Notes under the pieces: generated by a model
What the model was told of the DNA's origin: nothing
What the model saw: the letters and a program-made list of their open reading frames with translations, nothing else
Databases searched by the model: none
Shown: positions 25,530 through 35,588 of the stretch, piece after piece
How the letters are laid out: each line of letters starts with the position of its first letter
How positions within the stretch are numbered: position 1 is the stretch's first letter
Translations under genes and position numbers: made by a program
From: Texcoconibacillus texcoconensis
Lineage (GTDB): Bacteria > Bacillota > Bacilli > Bacillales > Salisediminibacteriaceae
DNA: 64,000 nucleotides
NCBI RefSeq assembly: GCF_014202575.1
Contig: NZ_JACHHB010000006.1
Span: 1 to 64,000, forward strand
Reading direction: 5' to 3'

Positions 25530-26822
25530 ACAGTCAAAACCTGAATTTTTTCGAGAATACCAGAACCAACATACAAATAAACTAACTAAATAATATACGA
25601 CAAAAATATAAAGAGCGATATTCGCACTTCCTGTTGCATCAATCGAAGTACCAAAAATTTCAGGGATGAAATAAGCACCATAGGCTGCAAATGCGGCGAT
25701 TAATCCCATAACAGGTGCTGATTGTTTTTCTTCAAAAATAAACGGAACCATTCTGAACGTTGACCCATTTGCGATCCCAGTCCCTGCAAATAGCAGAATA
25801 AACAATAGTAAGAAACCAATAAAGTTCTCAGCGTTCAAGAAATATAAAATCCCTAACGTTGATAATACCATCCCTATAATCGTCCAAAATGTAACACTCG
25901 CTCCGCTCCCTACTTTATCAGACAACCATCCACCGGCAGGTCTTAACGCAGCACCGATTAATGGTCCTAAAAATGCATATTGCACACCATCAACAGCGGA
26001 AAATTCACTATCGATAATTAGTGGAAATGCTGCACCGAAGCCGATGAATGAACCGAAACACATGATATATAACCATGCCATAATCCAAGTATGCTTAAGT
26101 TTTAGAACAGACAATTGGCTTTTGACACTCTGTTTTGTATTCGGTAATTCATCCATGAAAAATAACGTTAGAACAAAGGATAAAACGATCGGAATAACCC
26201 AAATAAACGCAGCGTTCTGGATATAGATTTCCGAACCATCAGGCAGCACTTGCCCTCCACCTGTCATGACACCGAAAAATCCGAATCCAATCACGATCGG
26301 CGTTAAAAATTGAACAACACTTACACCTAAGTTTCCAATCCCAACATTGATCCCGTTCGCTGTCCCTTTTGCTTTCTTCGGATAAAAAGGATTCAAAGCA
26401 GATGTTGAGGAAGCTAAATTACCGCCACCTAAACCACAAAAGGCGGCCAAAATGGCCATCGTCATAAAGCTCGTTTCTGGATTTTGCACCGCAAATCCGA
26501 TTCCGATAGCCGGAATTAACAGGACCCCCGTCGTCAGTAACGTTGTTTTCTTACCACCCATCATCCCAGGGAGAAACGTATAAACCAAACGGAAAGTAGC
26601 CCCAGTTAAACCAGGAAGAGCCGCTAACGTGAATAGCTGTCCACTCGTAAAATCAAATCCAACATCATTTAATCTTACCGCAACAACAGACCAAAGCTGC
26701 CAAATAATAAAAGCTAATATTAATGCATAAACCGAGAGATATAGATTTTTATTCGCAATTTTTTTACCTTTGGACGCCCAAAACTGTTCATCTTCTGGGT
26801 TCCATTCTGTTATTTTCGCCAT
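25527..26822 (-). CDS. narK: NarK-type nitrate/nitrite transporter
   Basis: A 431-residue major-facilitator protein with about 12 membrane helices. The nitrate-family signatures are visible: CGLGGGNLASSTSALNPFYP and NGINVGIGNLGVSVVQFLTP (nitrate signature region), and GAALRPAGGWLSDKVG after the central loop. It exchanges or imports nitrate and exports nitrite at the cytoplasmic membrane. ATG 26822 (MAKITEW) is preferred, with GGGGG upstream; another ATG 15 bp earlier is in frame. A perfect Fnr-type palindrome lies about 80 bp upstream, indicating induction under oxygen limitation. No nitrate reductase genes occur in the window. Confidence 0.88.
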   Translation of the reverse strand: MAKITEWNPEDEQFWASKGKKIANKNLYLSVYALILAFIIWQLWSVVAVRLNDVGFDFTSGQLFTLAALPGLTGATFRLVYTFLPGMMGGKKTTLLTTGVLLIPAIGIGFAVQNPETSFMTMAILAAFCGLGGGNLASSTSALNPFYPKKAKGTANGINVGIGNLGVSVVQFLTPIVIGFGFFGVMTGGGQVLPDGSEIYIQNAAFIWVIPIVLSFVLTLFFMDELPNTKQSVKSQLSVLKLKHTWIMAWLYIMCFGSFIGFGAAFPLIIDSEFSAVDGVQYAFLGPLIGAALRPAGGWLSDKVGSGASVTFWTIIGMVLSTLGILYFLNAENFIGFLLLFILLFAGTGIANGSTFRMVPFIFEEKQSAPVMGLIAAFAAYGAYFIPEIFGTSIDATGSANIALYIFVVYYLVSLFVCWFWYSRKNSGFDC

Positions 26823-26895
26823 AAATTCAACCCCCATAAAGCGTGATCATGATCGTCTTCATATTCTAATAAAAGCACGATACCGATTTCCGTGC

Positions 26896-26911
26896 TGTGA
26901 TATACATCACA
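26896..26911 (-). promoter_or_regulatory. Fnr box upstream of narK
   Basis: TGTGATATACATCACA is a perfect TGTGA-N6-TCACA palindrome. Its centre is about 82 bp before the narK start codon. The Fnr encoded at 50725 is the expected activator. Confidence 0.8.
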
Positions 26912-27016
26912 TAGTCATACCCTACAGATATTAACGAAATTTTCAATCAAACCACCGCAAAGGCTTTCAAATGATAAAATAGACTCACCAGAACAACGAG
27001 ATTGAAGGTGTGCATC

Positions 27017-29199
27017 ATGATTTCAACAGAAAACTCACTCTATCAATATTTGAAAACGAACAACGCCTACAGCGAGGAACTCACTCATTGTATGGAACAA
27101 ACCGTAGAGAAACTCATGACCGAACAAACGTCGACGAACAAACCAGGGATGCTCCTCGGGAAAATCCAGTCCGGAAAAACACGCGCGTTTATCGGCATCA
27201 TAGGCCTCGCCTTTGACAACGACTTCGATGTGACGATCGTGCTCACAAAAAACTCGAATGCGTTAGCGAAACAAACCTATGAGCGCTTGTCTTCTGAGTT
27301 TCAAGAGCCGATTGAGAACGATCAGTTACGCGTTTTCGATATTATGGCTCTTCCGGGAAACTTAAAAAAGTACGAGCTGTCGCAAAAGCTCGCCTTCGTC
27401 GTGAAAAAAGAAGCACGAAACATGGAGCGGCTACAGGAGGCCCTCAGTGAAACATACCCACAGTTGCAGGAAAGACGGGTCTTGTTTATCGACGACGAAG
27501 CTGATTTTGCTAGTGTGGCCTACGAGCATCAGCGTGAGTCGAACCTTGTTGAGATGCGCAAAATTGCCAGCCAAATCGATTGGTTGCGCAAAAGCTTGTC
27601 TTCTTCTGCCTATTTGCAAGTAACGGCGACGCCTTACTCATTATATTTGCAACCGGATGATATGGTGATTCATGAGCATAAGTGGTTTGCGCCGATTCGG
27701 CCGGCGTTTACGGTGTTGGTGCCGATTCATGATAAGTATGTTGGTGGTGAGATGTATTTTGAGGCGTCTCTGGAAGAGGGGCATATGGCGCGTTATTTGT
27801 TTCATGAGGTGAAGGAGCGTGAGTTGGAGGCGCTGAAGAAGCAGGATCGGCGGCGTGTGAAGGCGGATACTGTCCTGACGAGTGGGTCGGTTGAAGGGTT
27901 GCGAACGGCGTTTGTCAATTTTCTCGTTGGGGCTTGTTGGCGCAGGTGGCAGGCGGTGCGTCTCGGGGAGAAACGGGAGAAGTATTCGTTTATCATTCAC
28001 ACGGAGCGGGGGAAAGCGGCGCATGAGTGGCAAGGATATGTCGTGGAGACGATGGAAGCTGCGTTGCGTCACCTTGCGCTTGAAGATGGTGCGCGTTTTT
28101 CTGCGTTAGTGAAGGATGCGTATTGGGATATGTGGCGGTCGATGTCGACGCTTGATTTGCCGCAGCCGGGTGTGGATGAAGTCGTTTCAGATGTGCGCGA
28201 GGCTCTCTTAGAGGAGTATGTGATTACGTCGGTTGTGAATTCGGAGCGGGATGTTGATGAGATGCTTGATCAGACGGGACAGCTTCAGTTGCGTGGACCG
28301 TTGAACATTTTTATCGGTGGGCAAATTTTGGACCGGGGTGTGACGATTCGTAATTTGATTGGGTTCTATTATGGAAGGAATCCGAAGCGGTTCCAGCAAG
28401 ATACGGTGCTGCAGCATTCGCGAATGTATGGGGCGCGGCCCTTGGAGGATGTGGCGGTGACGCGTTTTTACACGACGCAGAAGATTTATGAGGCGATGCG
28501 GACGATGCATGAGTTTGACCGCGAGTTGCGGCGGGCGATTGAAAAAGGCGGACAAGATCAAGGCGTCGTGTTTATTGAGCAGAGTCATGAGGAGATCGTG
28601 CCTTGTAGCCCAAATAAGCTGTTGCTCTCAGACATGGTGATGTTAAAACCAGGGAAGCGGTTGTTGCCGGTTGGTTTTCAGACGGGATACAAGACGCACA
28701 TCGAGAAGACGGTGAAACAGATTGACGCGCAGGTGAAGGCGCTGGCGGGGGCTGCGGTGAAAAAGCATGACGGCGCGGGAAGTTATTTGGTGCGGGTGGA
28801 GGACGCGAAGAAGGTGCTTGCATTGATTCATTCGACGCTCGTGATGGAAGAAGGACGGCGTGGGATTTGGAAGAATATGAAGCGGTGCTTGATTACGTGT
28901 CGCAGTTAGAAGGAGCTGCGGCGCCTAGATACGTGTGGCTTGTTGTGCGTACGAAGCGGAACATTAAGCGTTTAGGCGCAGATGGTCGTTTTGAAGATGC
29001 ACCGGACACGCCGCGCGGGAATAACAGTGAGCTTCGCGTTGCGCGGAAGTTGGCGAAGACAGTGCCAGCACTGATTTTGCTGCGGGAAAATGGTGAGAAG
29101 GAACAAGGCTGGATGGGCTGTCCGTTTTGGTGGCCGGTGATGGTAACACCGAGTGAAATGACGTCGACGGTATTTGCGAAGAAAACGGTGAAAGGTTGA
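27017..29199 (+). pseudogene. Z1-domain ATPase/helicase, frameshifted near its 3' end
   Basis: This gene encodes a Z1-domain superfamily 2-like ATPase with Walker A GKIQSGKT (residues 48-55), Walker B FIDDEADF, the TATP motif region QVTATPYSLY, and FIGGQILDRGVTIRNLIGFY then LQHSRMYG as later helicase motifs. The first frame ends at 28909 in an unrelated tail. The adjacent frame, open to 29199, supplies EEYEAVLDYVSQLE, RYVWLVVRTKRNIKRLG and the family-like end WMGCPFWWPVM. Adding one base near 28853 (GGA-CGG to GGAACGG) joins the two smoothly, so one base has been lost. Z1 ATPases are often linked to restriction and other conflict systems. Here it stands alone. The 5' part is A/C-rich and the 3' two thirds G/T-rich. 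Confidence 0.75.
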
Positions 29200-29210
29200 T
29201 TGAGGGTCCA

Positions 29211-29281
29211 TGCACAAAAGTCGGGATTTATGCACAAAAACTGAGGTGCCATGCACAAAAATCAAGCTTCTATGCACAAAA
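29211..29281. repeat. 21-bp-period word repeat, ATGCACAAAA (4 units)
   Basis: TGCACAAAA starts at 29211, 29231, 29252 and 29273 (steps 20, 21, 21). It has the same design as the other 21-bp arrays with a new word. Confidence 0.7.
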
Positions 29282-29343
29282 CGGAATAAATTTCCTCATG
29301 AAACTACCCTTTCACTCTACCTCTCATATACCTATGAAACCCC

Positions 29344-29371
29344 AACCCCACGGTGTCGTACCGTGGGGTTA
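29344..29371. terminator. GC-rich hairpin after the Z1 gene
   Basis: AACCCCACGGT and ACCGTGGGGTT form a perfect 11-bp stem with a 5-nt loop. The T run is poor on the plus strand, so it may be a weak terminator. The region 29372-29800 shows no gene or other feature I can name. Confidence 0.55.
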
Positions 29372-29804
29372 TTCATAAACGACTTTGGATCGTCTTTTTT
29401 GTAGGATCTTTTCGTATACTTTGTTGTTTCTGATGAACTTGGAGAAGCGAAAGGTGCGACGCTAGGTTAGCTAAATGCGGTCACGTTCACTGTTTCGTTT
29501 TGTTTTCAGAGGACAGTATGTCCGGAGCGATATTCACCTGAGGTCCAAAACACCAATGTCCCCCTGTGGCGTATCCGAGTGCAAACTAAATCTTTTAGAA
29601 AACAGCCTTTTTGTAACATATATCGTTCATCAGCAAATCTCTAATTTTTGACTGACATTATCTAACTTTTCGGAAGTGAAATTGGCTGGGGACATGTCAC
29701 TGACTCCTTTGTTCATAAACAGCTCAATTCCTTTTTTACAATCTTTCAATATACCTACAGGTAGTGATAGGAAAAACTTGTCATTTTTATAATGGTTGTT
29801 TATA

Positions 29805-29833
29805 CTGTTATAAACAGAATGTAAACGCTGTTA
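29805..29833. promoter_or_regulatory. Operator-like palindrome and possible cre site upstream of glcB
   Basis: CTGTTATAAACAG (29805-29817) is a near-palindrome sharing TGTTATA-AACA with the operators at 30092 and 32659. Overlapping its end, ATGTAAACGCTGTTA resembles a CcpA cre site with two mismatches. Confidence 0.4.
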
Positions 29834-30044
29834 TGTTAATGTTAAATTTCTGTTCATACAAACAGGAGTAACAGCGTATGTTGGACTGGGTAGCTTCTGT
29901 ATAACAACACCTGTTTTACAACAAAAAATATCCGAAACAAAAATCACAAAAGTTTTTTACCAATCCCATGCCCGTCACATCAATCTATATCATAACAGAG
30001 GAATTTTTTAATGATAAAATATTCGAAAAATTCCAAAATGAGGG

Positions 30045-30072
30045 TTGCATTATTTAACATTTGTATTATAAT
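30045..30072 (+). promoter_or_regulatory. SigA promoter of glcB
   Basis: TTGCAT and TATAAT are separated by 16 bp, about 65 bp before the malate synthase start. Confidence 0.6.
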
Positions 30073-30091
30073 AAGTATTAAATCAAATCAC

Positions 30092-30101
30092 TGTTATAAC
30101 A
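30092..30101. promoter_or_regulatory. Palindromic operator of glcB
   Basis: TGTTATAACA is a perfect palindrome placed 20 bp after the -10 element, a position suited to repression. A matching site precedes aceA. Confidence 0.5.
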
Positions 30102-30136
30102 CAATGAAACATTGAAAACGGCGAAGGAGGAGAGAG

Positions 30137-32320
30137 ATGAGCCAGTATATCAAAATTGGAAAGTTGCAGGTAGCGGAAGGTTTACACAGATTAATAGAAC
30201 AAGAAGTGTTACCAGGTACTGATGTCGATAAGCAACAATATTGGGATGGATTTGAGAGAATATTAACTGAATTAACCCCAGAAAACCGTTCGCTGTTGAA
30301 ACAGCGTGAAGAAATACAGCAGAAAATGGATGAATGGCATCAACAGAACGAAGGAATTGGGGAACGAGAGGCTTATCGTTCGTTTTTAAAAGAGATCGGC
30401 TATCTCGAGCCGGAGCAGTCCGATTTCCATGTAGAGACGACGCGACTAGATGATGAAATTGCTGTTCAAGCGGGTCCTCAACTCGTCGTTCCAGCAAACA
30501 ATGCTCGCTATGCGCTTAATGCCGCAAATGCGCGGTGGGGAAGTTTATACGATGCTTTGTATGGAACGGATGTTATTGATGAAACAGATGGAGCAACAAA
30601 AGGAACATCGTATAACCCAGTGCGAGGAGAGAAAGTCATTGCGCGCTCAAAACAATTCGTAGATTCTATTGCACCACTTGAACGTGCAAGTCACGAACAA
30701 GTGACGAGCTACCGCATTGACGAGGAAGGGCAATTAATCGCAACGACTTCAGATGGCACAGAAACACCTCTTCGTCACCCAGGATCATTTGCTGGGTATC
30801 AAGGAAAACCTAGTGAGCCTACATCGATCTTATTAAAGCATCAAAACTTACACGTCGATATTCAAATTGATCGTGACCATCCGATCGGGAAAAGTGATAA
30901 AGCGGGTGTCAAAGACATTGAAGTCGAAGCTGCAGTGTCAACGATCATTGATTTTGAAGACTCAGTAACAGCTGTTGATGCAGAAGATAAAGTAGACGTT
31001 TATCGCCACTGGATCGGATTGATGAAAGGAACGTTATCAACAAAGGTTTCAAAAGGTGATAAAACAATCGAAAGAACGCTAAATCCGGATCGCCAGTATG
31101 TGAGTCCGAAAGGTGAGTCGTTTGAGCTACAAGGTCGCTCGTTAATGCTCGTTCGAAATGTTGGTCACCTCATGACAACTGACCTTGTCCTAGATGAGTC
31201 CGGTCAGGAAATGCCTGAAGGAATCGTAGATACACTCGTTTCAAGTTTGATTGCGAAACACGACCTATTAGGTAACGGCAAGTACCGCAATTCTCGAAAA
31301 GGGTCCATCTATATCGTTAAACCGAAAATGCATGGATCAAAAGAAGTTGCATTTGCTAACCGTCTCTTTGCAGAGGTTGAGAAAATGCTCGGCATGTCGC
31401 CTAACACATTAAAAATGGGTGTCATGGATGAGGAGCGACGCACATCACTTAACTTGAAAAATGCCATCCGAGCGGTGAAAGAACGTATTTTCTTCATTAA
31501 TACAGGATTCTTAGACCGCACAGGTGATGAGATTCATACATCCTTTTACGCTGGTCCAATGATTCGCAAAGGGGAAATGAAGACGTCAGCTTGGCTTAAT
31601 GCATATGAAGATTCCAATGTTACGTACGGTTTAGCGACGCGCTTAGGTGATGTTGGTCAAATTGGTAAGGGAATGTGGCCGATGCCTGATGAAATGAAGG
31701 CGATGATCGATAACAAAGAATCGCAATTAACAGCAGGCGGAAATACTGCTTGGGTTCCATCACCAACAGCGGCAACATTACATGCGCTTCATTACCACAA
31801 TATCAATGTAGATAGTGTGCAACATCATTTAAGAAATGAGCTAGAGAGCCGCTTTGACGAACTTCTTGACATCCCTGTGGAAGCAAATCCAAGCTGGTCG
31901 CAAAAGGAGATTCAAGAAGAGTTAGAGACGAATGCACAAAGTATTCTCGGTTATGTGGTCCGTTGGGTTGAACACGGTGTTGGTTGTTCAAAAGTACCTA
32001 ACTTACAAGATATCGGGTTAATGGAAGACCGTGCAACGCTTAGAATATCAAGTCAACATATGGCCAACTGGTTGTATCACGGCATTTGCACAGAAGACGA
32101 AGTGATCACGACGATGAAGAAAATGGCGCGAGTCGTCGATAAACAAAATGCAGATGACCCGAACTACACATCTATGTCTGATGATTTTGAAAACTCAACA
32201 GGTTTCCAAGCTGCATTGGATCTCGTATTGAAAGGTAAAGAGCAACCAAATGGATATACAGAACCAGTGTTGCATGAAAAACGCCAAGAGCATAAATCGA
32301 AAGCGAAGGCGAATATTTAA
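30137..32320 (+). CDS. glcB: Malate synthase G
   Basis: A 727-residue enzyme, the usual length of the G isoform, that condenses glyoxylate with acetyl-CoA to malate. Visible are [20 protein letters not shown] (Mg/acid residues), [54 protein letters not shown] and [12 protein letters not shown], all family hallmarks. It has a GGAGGAG ribosome site. It forms a glyoxylate-bypass unit with aceA 390 bp downstream, separated by a small Cys-rich gene. Pairing of isoform G with isocitrate lyase is unusual compared with the AceB/AceA operons of enterics. Shared TGTTATAACA-type operators suggest co-regulation, probably with acetate or fatty-acid status. Confidence 0.95.
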   Translation: MSQYIKIGKLQVAEGLHRLIEQEVLPGTDVDKQQYWDGFERILTELTPENRSLLKQREEIQQKMDEWHQQNEGIGEREAYRSFLKEIGYLEPEQSDFHVETTRLDDEIAVQAGPQLVVPANNARYALNAANARWGSLYDALYGTDVIDETDGATKGTSYNPVRGEKVIARSKQFVDSIAPLERASHEQVTSYRIDEEGQLIATTSDGTETPLRHPGSFAGYQGKPSEPTSILLKHQNLHVDIQIDRDHPIGKSDKAGVKDIEVEAAVSTIIDFEDSVTAVDAEDKVDVYRHWIGLMKGTLSTKVSKGDKTIERTLNPDRQYVSPKGESFELQGRSLMLVRNVGHLMTTDLVLDESGQEMPEGIVDTLVSSLIAKHDLLGNGKYRNSRKGSIYIVKPKMHGSKEVAFANRLFAEVEKMLGMSPNTLKMGVMDEERRTSLNLKNAIRAVKERIFFINTGFLDRTGDEIHTSFYAGPMIRKGEMKTSAWLNAYEDSNVTYGLATRLGDVGQIGKGMWPMPDEMKAMIDNKESQLTAGGNTAWVPSPTAATLHALHYHNINVDSVQHHLRNELESRFDELLDIPVEANPSWSQKEIQEELETNAQSILGYVVRWVEHGVGCSKVPNLQDIGLMEDRATLRISSQHMANWLYHGICTEDEVITTMKKMARVVDKQNADDPNYTSMSDDFENSTGFQAALDLVLKGKEQPNGYTEPVLHEKRQEHKSKAKANI

Positions 32321-32356
32321 TACTCATAAAATATAAAAAAAAGGGGTGTCTCATAA

Positions 32357-32644
32357 ATGAATGTCAGAGCTGAAGAGTTAGCAGAGCAATGGGTGCAGGA
32401 GCAGCTTCATCAAGGGAAAGGTAAGGATGAGTTGGACGCGACGATGTTCATCTATGATGATACTGTACTCGAGGTAACTTGTGATAGAGGGGACCAATTG
32501 AATGTAAGCGCAAAAGAGGCGAACAATGTTATCGTGCTACGTACACCAGCTGAAGAAAAAGAGCTAGGCCCAATTTGTCGCGCATGTGGAATGACTTATG
32601 AAGATGAAAAGTCGGCAATACAATGCTGTGCTGATATTGATTAA
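32357..32644 (+). CDS. Small Cys-rich protein between glcB and aceA
   Basis: A 95-residue acidic protein with an N-terminal helix (RAEELAEQWVQEQLHQGKGK) and a beta-rich middle (ATMFIYDDTVLEVTCDRGDQ). The C-terminus reads CRACGMTYEDEKSAIQCC, a CxxC...CC set that could bind zinc or iron. A GGGGTG site precedes the ATG. The family is not recognised. Its position between the two glyoxylate-bypass genes suggests a regulatory or stabilising role for that pathway, which is inference from context only. Confidence 0.7.
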   Translation: MNVRAEELAEQWVQEQLHQGKGKDELDATMFIYDDTVLEVTCDRGDQLNVSAKEANNVIVLRTPAEEKELGPICRACGMTYEDEKSAIQCCADID

Positions 32645-32658
32645 TCTCTACGGCATTA

Positions 32659-32672
32659 TTGTTATATAACAA
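32659..32672. promoter_or_regulatory. Palindromic operator of aceA
   Basis: TTGTTATATAACAA is a perfect 14-bp palindrome located 36 bp before the aceA start. It shares TGTTATA..AACA half-sites with the glcB operator. Confidence 0.5.
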
Positions 32673-32707
32673 AACTATTGTATTAAAACAAAAGGAGAGA
32701 TTTTATT

Positions 32708-33991
32708 ATGGCTACTCGTGAAGAGCAAATGCGTCAGTTAGAACAAGAATGGAAGTCTGATCGTTGGAATGGTGTAGAGCGTCCTTATAGCGCTGAAGAC
32801 GTTGCGAAATTACGAGGTTCAGTAGAAATTGAACATACATTAGCGAAAATGGGATCTGAGCGTCTTTGGAGATTAATGCATGATGAGGATTATGTAGCAG
32901 CTCTAGGTGCCCTAACAGGTAACCAAGCGATGCAACAAGTAAAAGCTGGCTTGCAAGCAATTTACTTAAGTGGTTGGCAAGTTGCTGCTGATGCGAACTT
33001 AGCTGGTGAAATGTATCCAGACCAAAGTTTATATCCAGCAAACAGTGTTCCGCAAGTTGTAAAGCGAATTAACCAAACGTTCCAACGTGCTGACCAAATT
33101 CAACATGCAGAAGGTGAAGGCGATACGCACTGGTTCGCACCGATCGTTGCAGATATGGAAGCTGGTTTCGGTGGTACACTGAACGTATTTGAACTAGCCA
33201 AATCTATGATCGAAGCAGGTGCAGCTGGTGTACACTTAGAAGACCAGTTAGCTTCTGAAAAGAAATGTGGTCACCTTGGTGGTAAAGTATTACAGCCGAC
33301 ACAAACAGCGGTTCAAAACTTAATTTCCGCTCGCCTGGCTGCAGATGTTTCCGGTGTACCAACAGTGATCATTGCACGTACAGATGCAAACGCTGCTGAC
33401 CTATTAACAAGCGATGTTGATCCATACGACGCACCATTCTTAACTGGTGAACGTACTGAAGAAGGTTTCTATCGTACAAAAGCTGGCTTAGATCAAGCGA
33501 TTGCTCGTGGTCTCGCTTACGCGCCATACGCAGACCTTATCTGGTGTGAGACAAGTGAACCAAACCTTGAAGAAGCTAAGCGCTTTGCTGATGCGATTCA
33601 TGAGAAATATCCAGGAAAAATGCTTGCTTACAACTGTTCACCTTCATTTAACTGGAAGGCGAAGTTGGATGATGCAACGATTGCAGAATTCCAACGTGAG
33701 CTAGGTAAAATGGGTTATAAATTCCAGTTCATCACGCTTGCTGGTTTCCATGCGCTTAACCACAGCATGTTTGAATTGGCTGCCGACTATAAAGATAACG
33801 GCATGACTGCTTACTCAAAACTACAACAAGCTGAGTTTGCATCTGAAAAAGACGGTTATACTGCAACTCGTCACCAACGTGAAGTTGGAACAGGTTACTT
33901 CGATGAAGTATCACAAGTAATCTCTGGCGGTGCATCCTCAACATTAGCACTAACAGGTTCTACAGAATCTGAACAATTCCAAAAGTCCTAA
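32708..33991 (+). CDS. aceA: Isocitrate lyase
   Basis: A 427-residue isocitrate lyase that cleaves isocitrate to glyoxylate and succinate. The catalytic loop [12 protein letters not shown] (Cys near residue 187), the Mg-site segment [30 protein letters not shown] and [12 protein letters not shown] are all intact. AAAGGAGAG precedes the ATG. Length is normal for the short bacterial form. It carries its own palindromic operator and strong terminator, so it can be transcribed independently of glcB. Confidence 0.95.
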   Translation: MATREEQMRQLEQEWKSDRWNGVERPYSAEDVAKLRGSVEIEHTLAKMGSERLWRLMHDEDYVAALGALTGNQAMQQVKAGLQAIYLSGWQVAADANLAGEMYPDQSLYPANSVPQVVKRINQTFQRADQIQHAEGEGDTHWFAPIVADMEAGFGGTLNVFELAKSMIEAGAAGVHLEDQLASEKKCGHLGGKVLQPTQTAVQNLISARLAADVSGVPTVIIARTDANAADLLTSDVDPYDAPFLTGERTEEGFYRTKAGLDQAIARGLAYAPYADLIWCETSEPNLEEAKRFADAIHEKYPGKMLAYNCSPSFNWKAKLDDATIAEFQRELGKMGYKFQFITLAGFHALNHSMFELAADYKDNGMTAYSKLQQAEFASEKDGYTATRHQREVGTGYFDEVSQVISGGASSTLALTGSTESEQFQKS

Positions 33992-34003
33992 TTGAAAATA
34001 TGC

Positions 34004-34036
34004 AAAAACACCATGGCCTCAGGCCGTGGTGTTTTT
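34004..34036. terminator. Bidirectional terminator after aceA
   Basis: AAAAACACCATGGCCT pairs with AGGCCGTGGTGTTTTT with almost no loop. It serves both aceA and the opposing gene. Confidence 0.85.
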
Positions 34037-34068
34037 GATCGTGTGCTACTCGCTTATCTGTTTGTTGA

Positions 34069-34542
34069 TTAACTGTTCGTCTCAATGGCTTCATAGTCAC
34101 CAGTTTCCGTATGAATAGCAAAACCATAAACTGAGACGGAAGCTGGCATAAGTGGGTGTTGTTGAATGACATTGATATTTTCCTGGATTGTCGTTTCTGT
34201 TTGCTTAGGTTTGGTAAGCCAATCAATACATCCTTCTTGATCTTTTGGAGCAATGTCCAATTCTTCTAATGAAGAAAGAAGTTTCTCTTTTGACAACGTT
34301 CCCTTTCTATTGTGCTTTTCACAAATCAAATAAATTTCTTGGATATCTTCCTCGTAAATAGCCATCATCACATCTTTCAACACATTGCCGTAAGGATCTA
34401 ATATTGTGTTTGTCAGGTGATTAGTAATCAAAAACTGTTCGCGTTTTTTATTTGTCAAACGAGGAAACAGAGATTGTGCGTCCTCGCTTAAGTTAGTAAT
34501 AATTAAAATCTTTGAATTCACGCTATTATTGGTGTTTGCCAT
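34069..34542 (-). CDS. Beta-carbonic-anhydrase-like protein lacking zinc ligands
   Basis: A 157-residue protein whose second half, LDPYGNVLKDVMMAIYEEDI then EIYLICEKHNRKG and VSVYGFAIHTETGDYE, follows the beta-carbonic anhydrase fold (NAGG..., V.GHTDCG..., GFIYDVETG). The Cys-x-Asp-x-Arg and His-x-x-Cys zinc motifs are not evident. It is therefore probably a non-catalytic relative. It lies 12 bp after the SbtA-like bicarbonate transporter on the same strand and has a GGAGG site, so it is most likely its regulatory or soluble partner. In cyanobacteria SbtA instead pairs with the PII-like SbtB. Confidence 0.6.
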   Translation of the reverse strand: MANTNNSVNSKILIITNLSEDAQSLFPRLTNKKREQFLITNHLTNTILDPYGNVLKDVMMAIYEEDIQEIYLICEKHNRKGTLSKEKLLSSLEELDIAPKDQEGCIDWLTKPKQTETTIQENINVIQQHPLMPASVSVYGFAIHTETGDYEAIETNS

Positions 34543-34554
34543 TTAAAGAACCTC

Positions 34555-35562
34555 CTATTGTATCCATTTTGCAATTTCGTAGTAAACAGGGATGCCAATG
34601 ACAAGGTTGAAAGGGAAAGTGACCCCTAAAGCAAGTCCTAAGTAGATGGACGGATTGGCATCGGGTACAGATGTTTTTAATGCTGCTGGTGCAGCGATAT
34701 AAGAAGCGCCCCCTGCAAGAACACCCATCAATGTAGCGCCTCCAGTGGATAAGCCAACGAAATCGCCAGTCAGAACACCTAAGCTTCCGAACAGAAGCGG
34801 TGTTAATAATCCATAAAGGAGTAATTTGATACCGTGTTGTTTTACTTCAGGCAAACGTTGCCCAACGATTAATCCCATGTACAAAATGAAGAGAATTAAA
34901 ACACTGTCATATAAATCGATAAAAAGTGGTTCGATCATCGGCAATCCGTTGTCTCCTACGGCTAAGCCGATGATTAAACTTCCTAATAATAGCACAATGC
35001 TCTTTCCGAAAATCGTTTCCCTAATGACTTCTAAATCAATCATCTTCGTTATGGAAGGGACAATGCCAACACTTTGTTTAGCAAGTGCTGGTTCTTCTTG
35101 CATTCTTTGTAAAATGTTAAATAGTAGTAAAGAGACTAATATAGCCGGACTTTCGATAAGGACAACCATCGCATTCATAAACCCTTCATAATTAGTGCCA
35201 TTTGCTTCAAGAATTGAAACAGCTGCACCATAACTGACAATACTCGTTGACCCATACGTGGCAGCTAGACTAATAGAGTTTTTTAAGTCCATCTTCATGA
35301 ACCGTGTAATGATCAAAGAAATGAAAGGAATGGTTATCCCTAAAAATAATACGCCGAATATTGGACCGATGACAGCATCAAGCGGATAGTTGGAGAGCTC
35401 AATTCCTCCTTTGATCCCGATGGCAATTAATAGGTAAATACTTAAACCTTCACTTAATCCTTTTGGAAAAGTTAAATCAGATTTAAATAGAGCTGCCAAG
35501 ATGCCTAATACAAAAAACAAGACGACTGGGGATAATAAGTTCTGTACGATAATTTCAGACAT
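34555..35562 (-). CDS. SbtA-family sodium-dependent bicarbonate transporter
   Basis: A 335-residue membrane protein with about ten helices. NLLSPVVLFFVLGILAALF, LSIYLLIAIGIKGGIELS, LAATYGSTSIVSYGAAVSIL and MGVLAGGASYIAAPAALKTS are typical of the SbtA (DUF897) family, which imports bicarbonate with sodium. ATG 35562 follows GGAGGTGG; an upstream extension in the same frame passes through a terminator hairpin and is rejected. Neighbours are the carbonic-anhydrase-like gene downstream and an MpsC-like gene upstream, together forming an inorganic carbon group. This is expected for an alkaliphile, where CO2 is scarce. Confidence 0.85.
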   Translation of the reverse strand: MSEIIVQNLLSPVVLFFVLGILAALFKSDLTFPKGLSEGLSIYLLIAIGIKGGIELSNYPLDAVIGPIFGVLFLGITIPFISLIITRFMKMDLKNSISLAATYGSTSIVSYGAAVSILEANGTNYEGFMNAMVVLIESPAILVSLLLFNILQRMQEEPALAKQSVGIVPSITKMIDLEVIRETIFGKSIVLLLGSLIIGLAVGDNGLPMIEPLFIDLYDSVLILFILYMGLIVGQRLPEVKQHGIKLLLYGLLTPLLFGSLGVLTGDFVGLSTGGATLMGVLAGGASYIAAPAALKTSVPDANPSIYLGLALGVTFPFNLVIGIPVYYEIAKWIQ

Positions 35563-35588
35563 ATTGCCACCTCCTATAAATATAAAAA

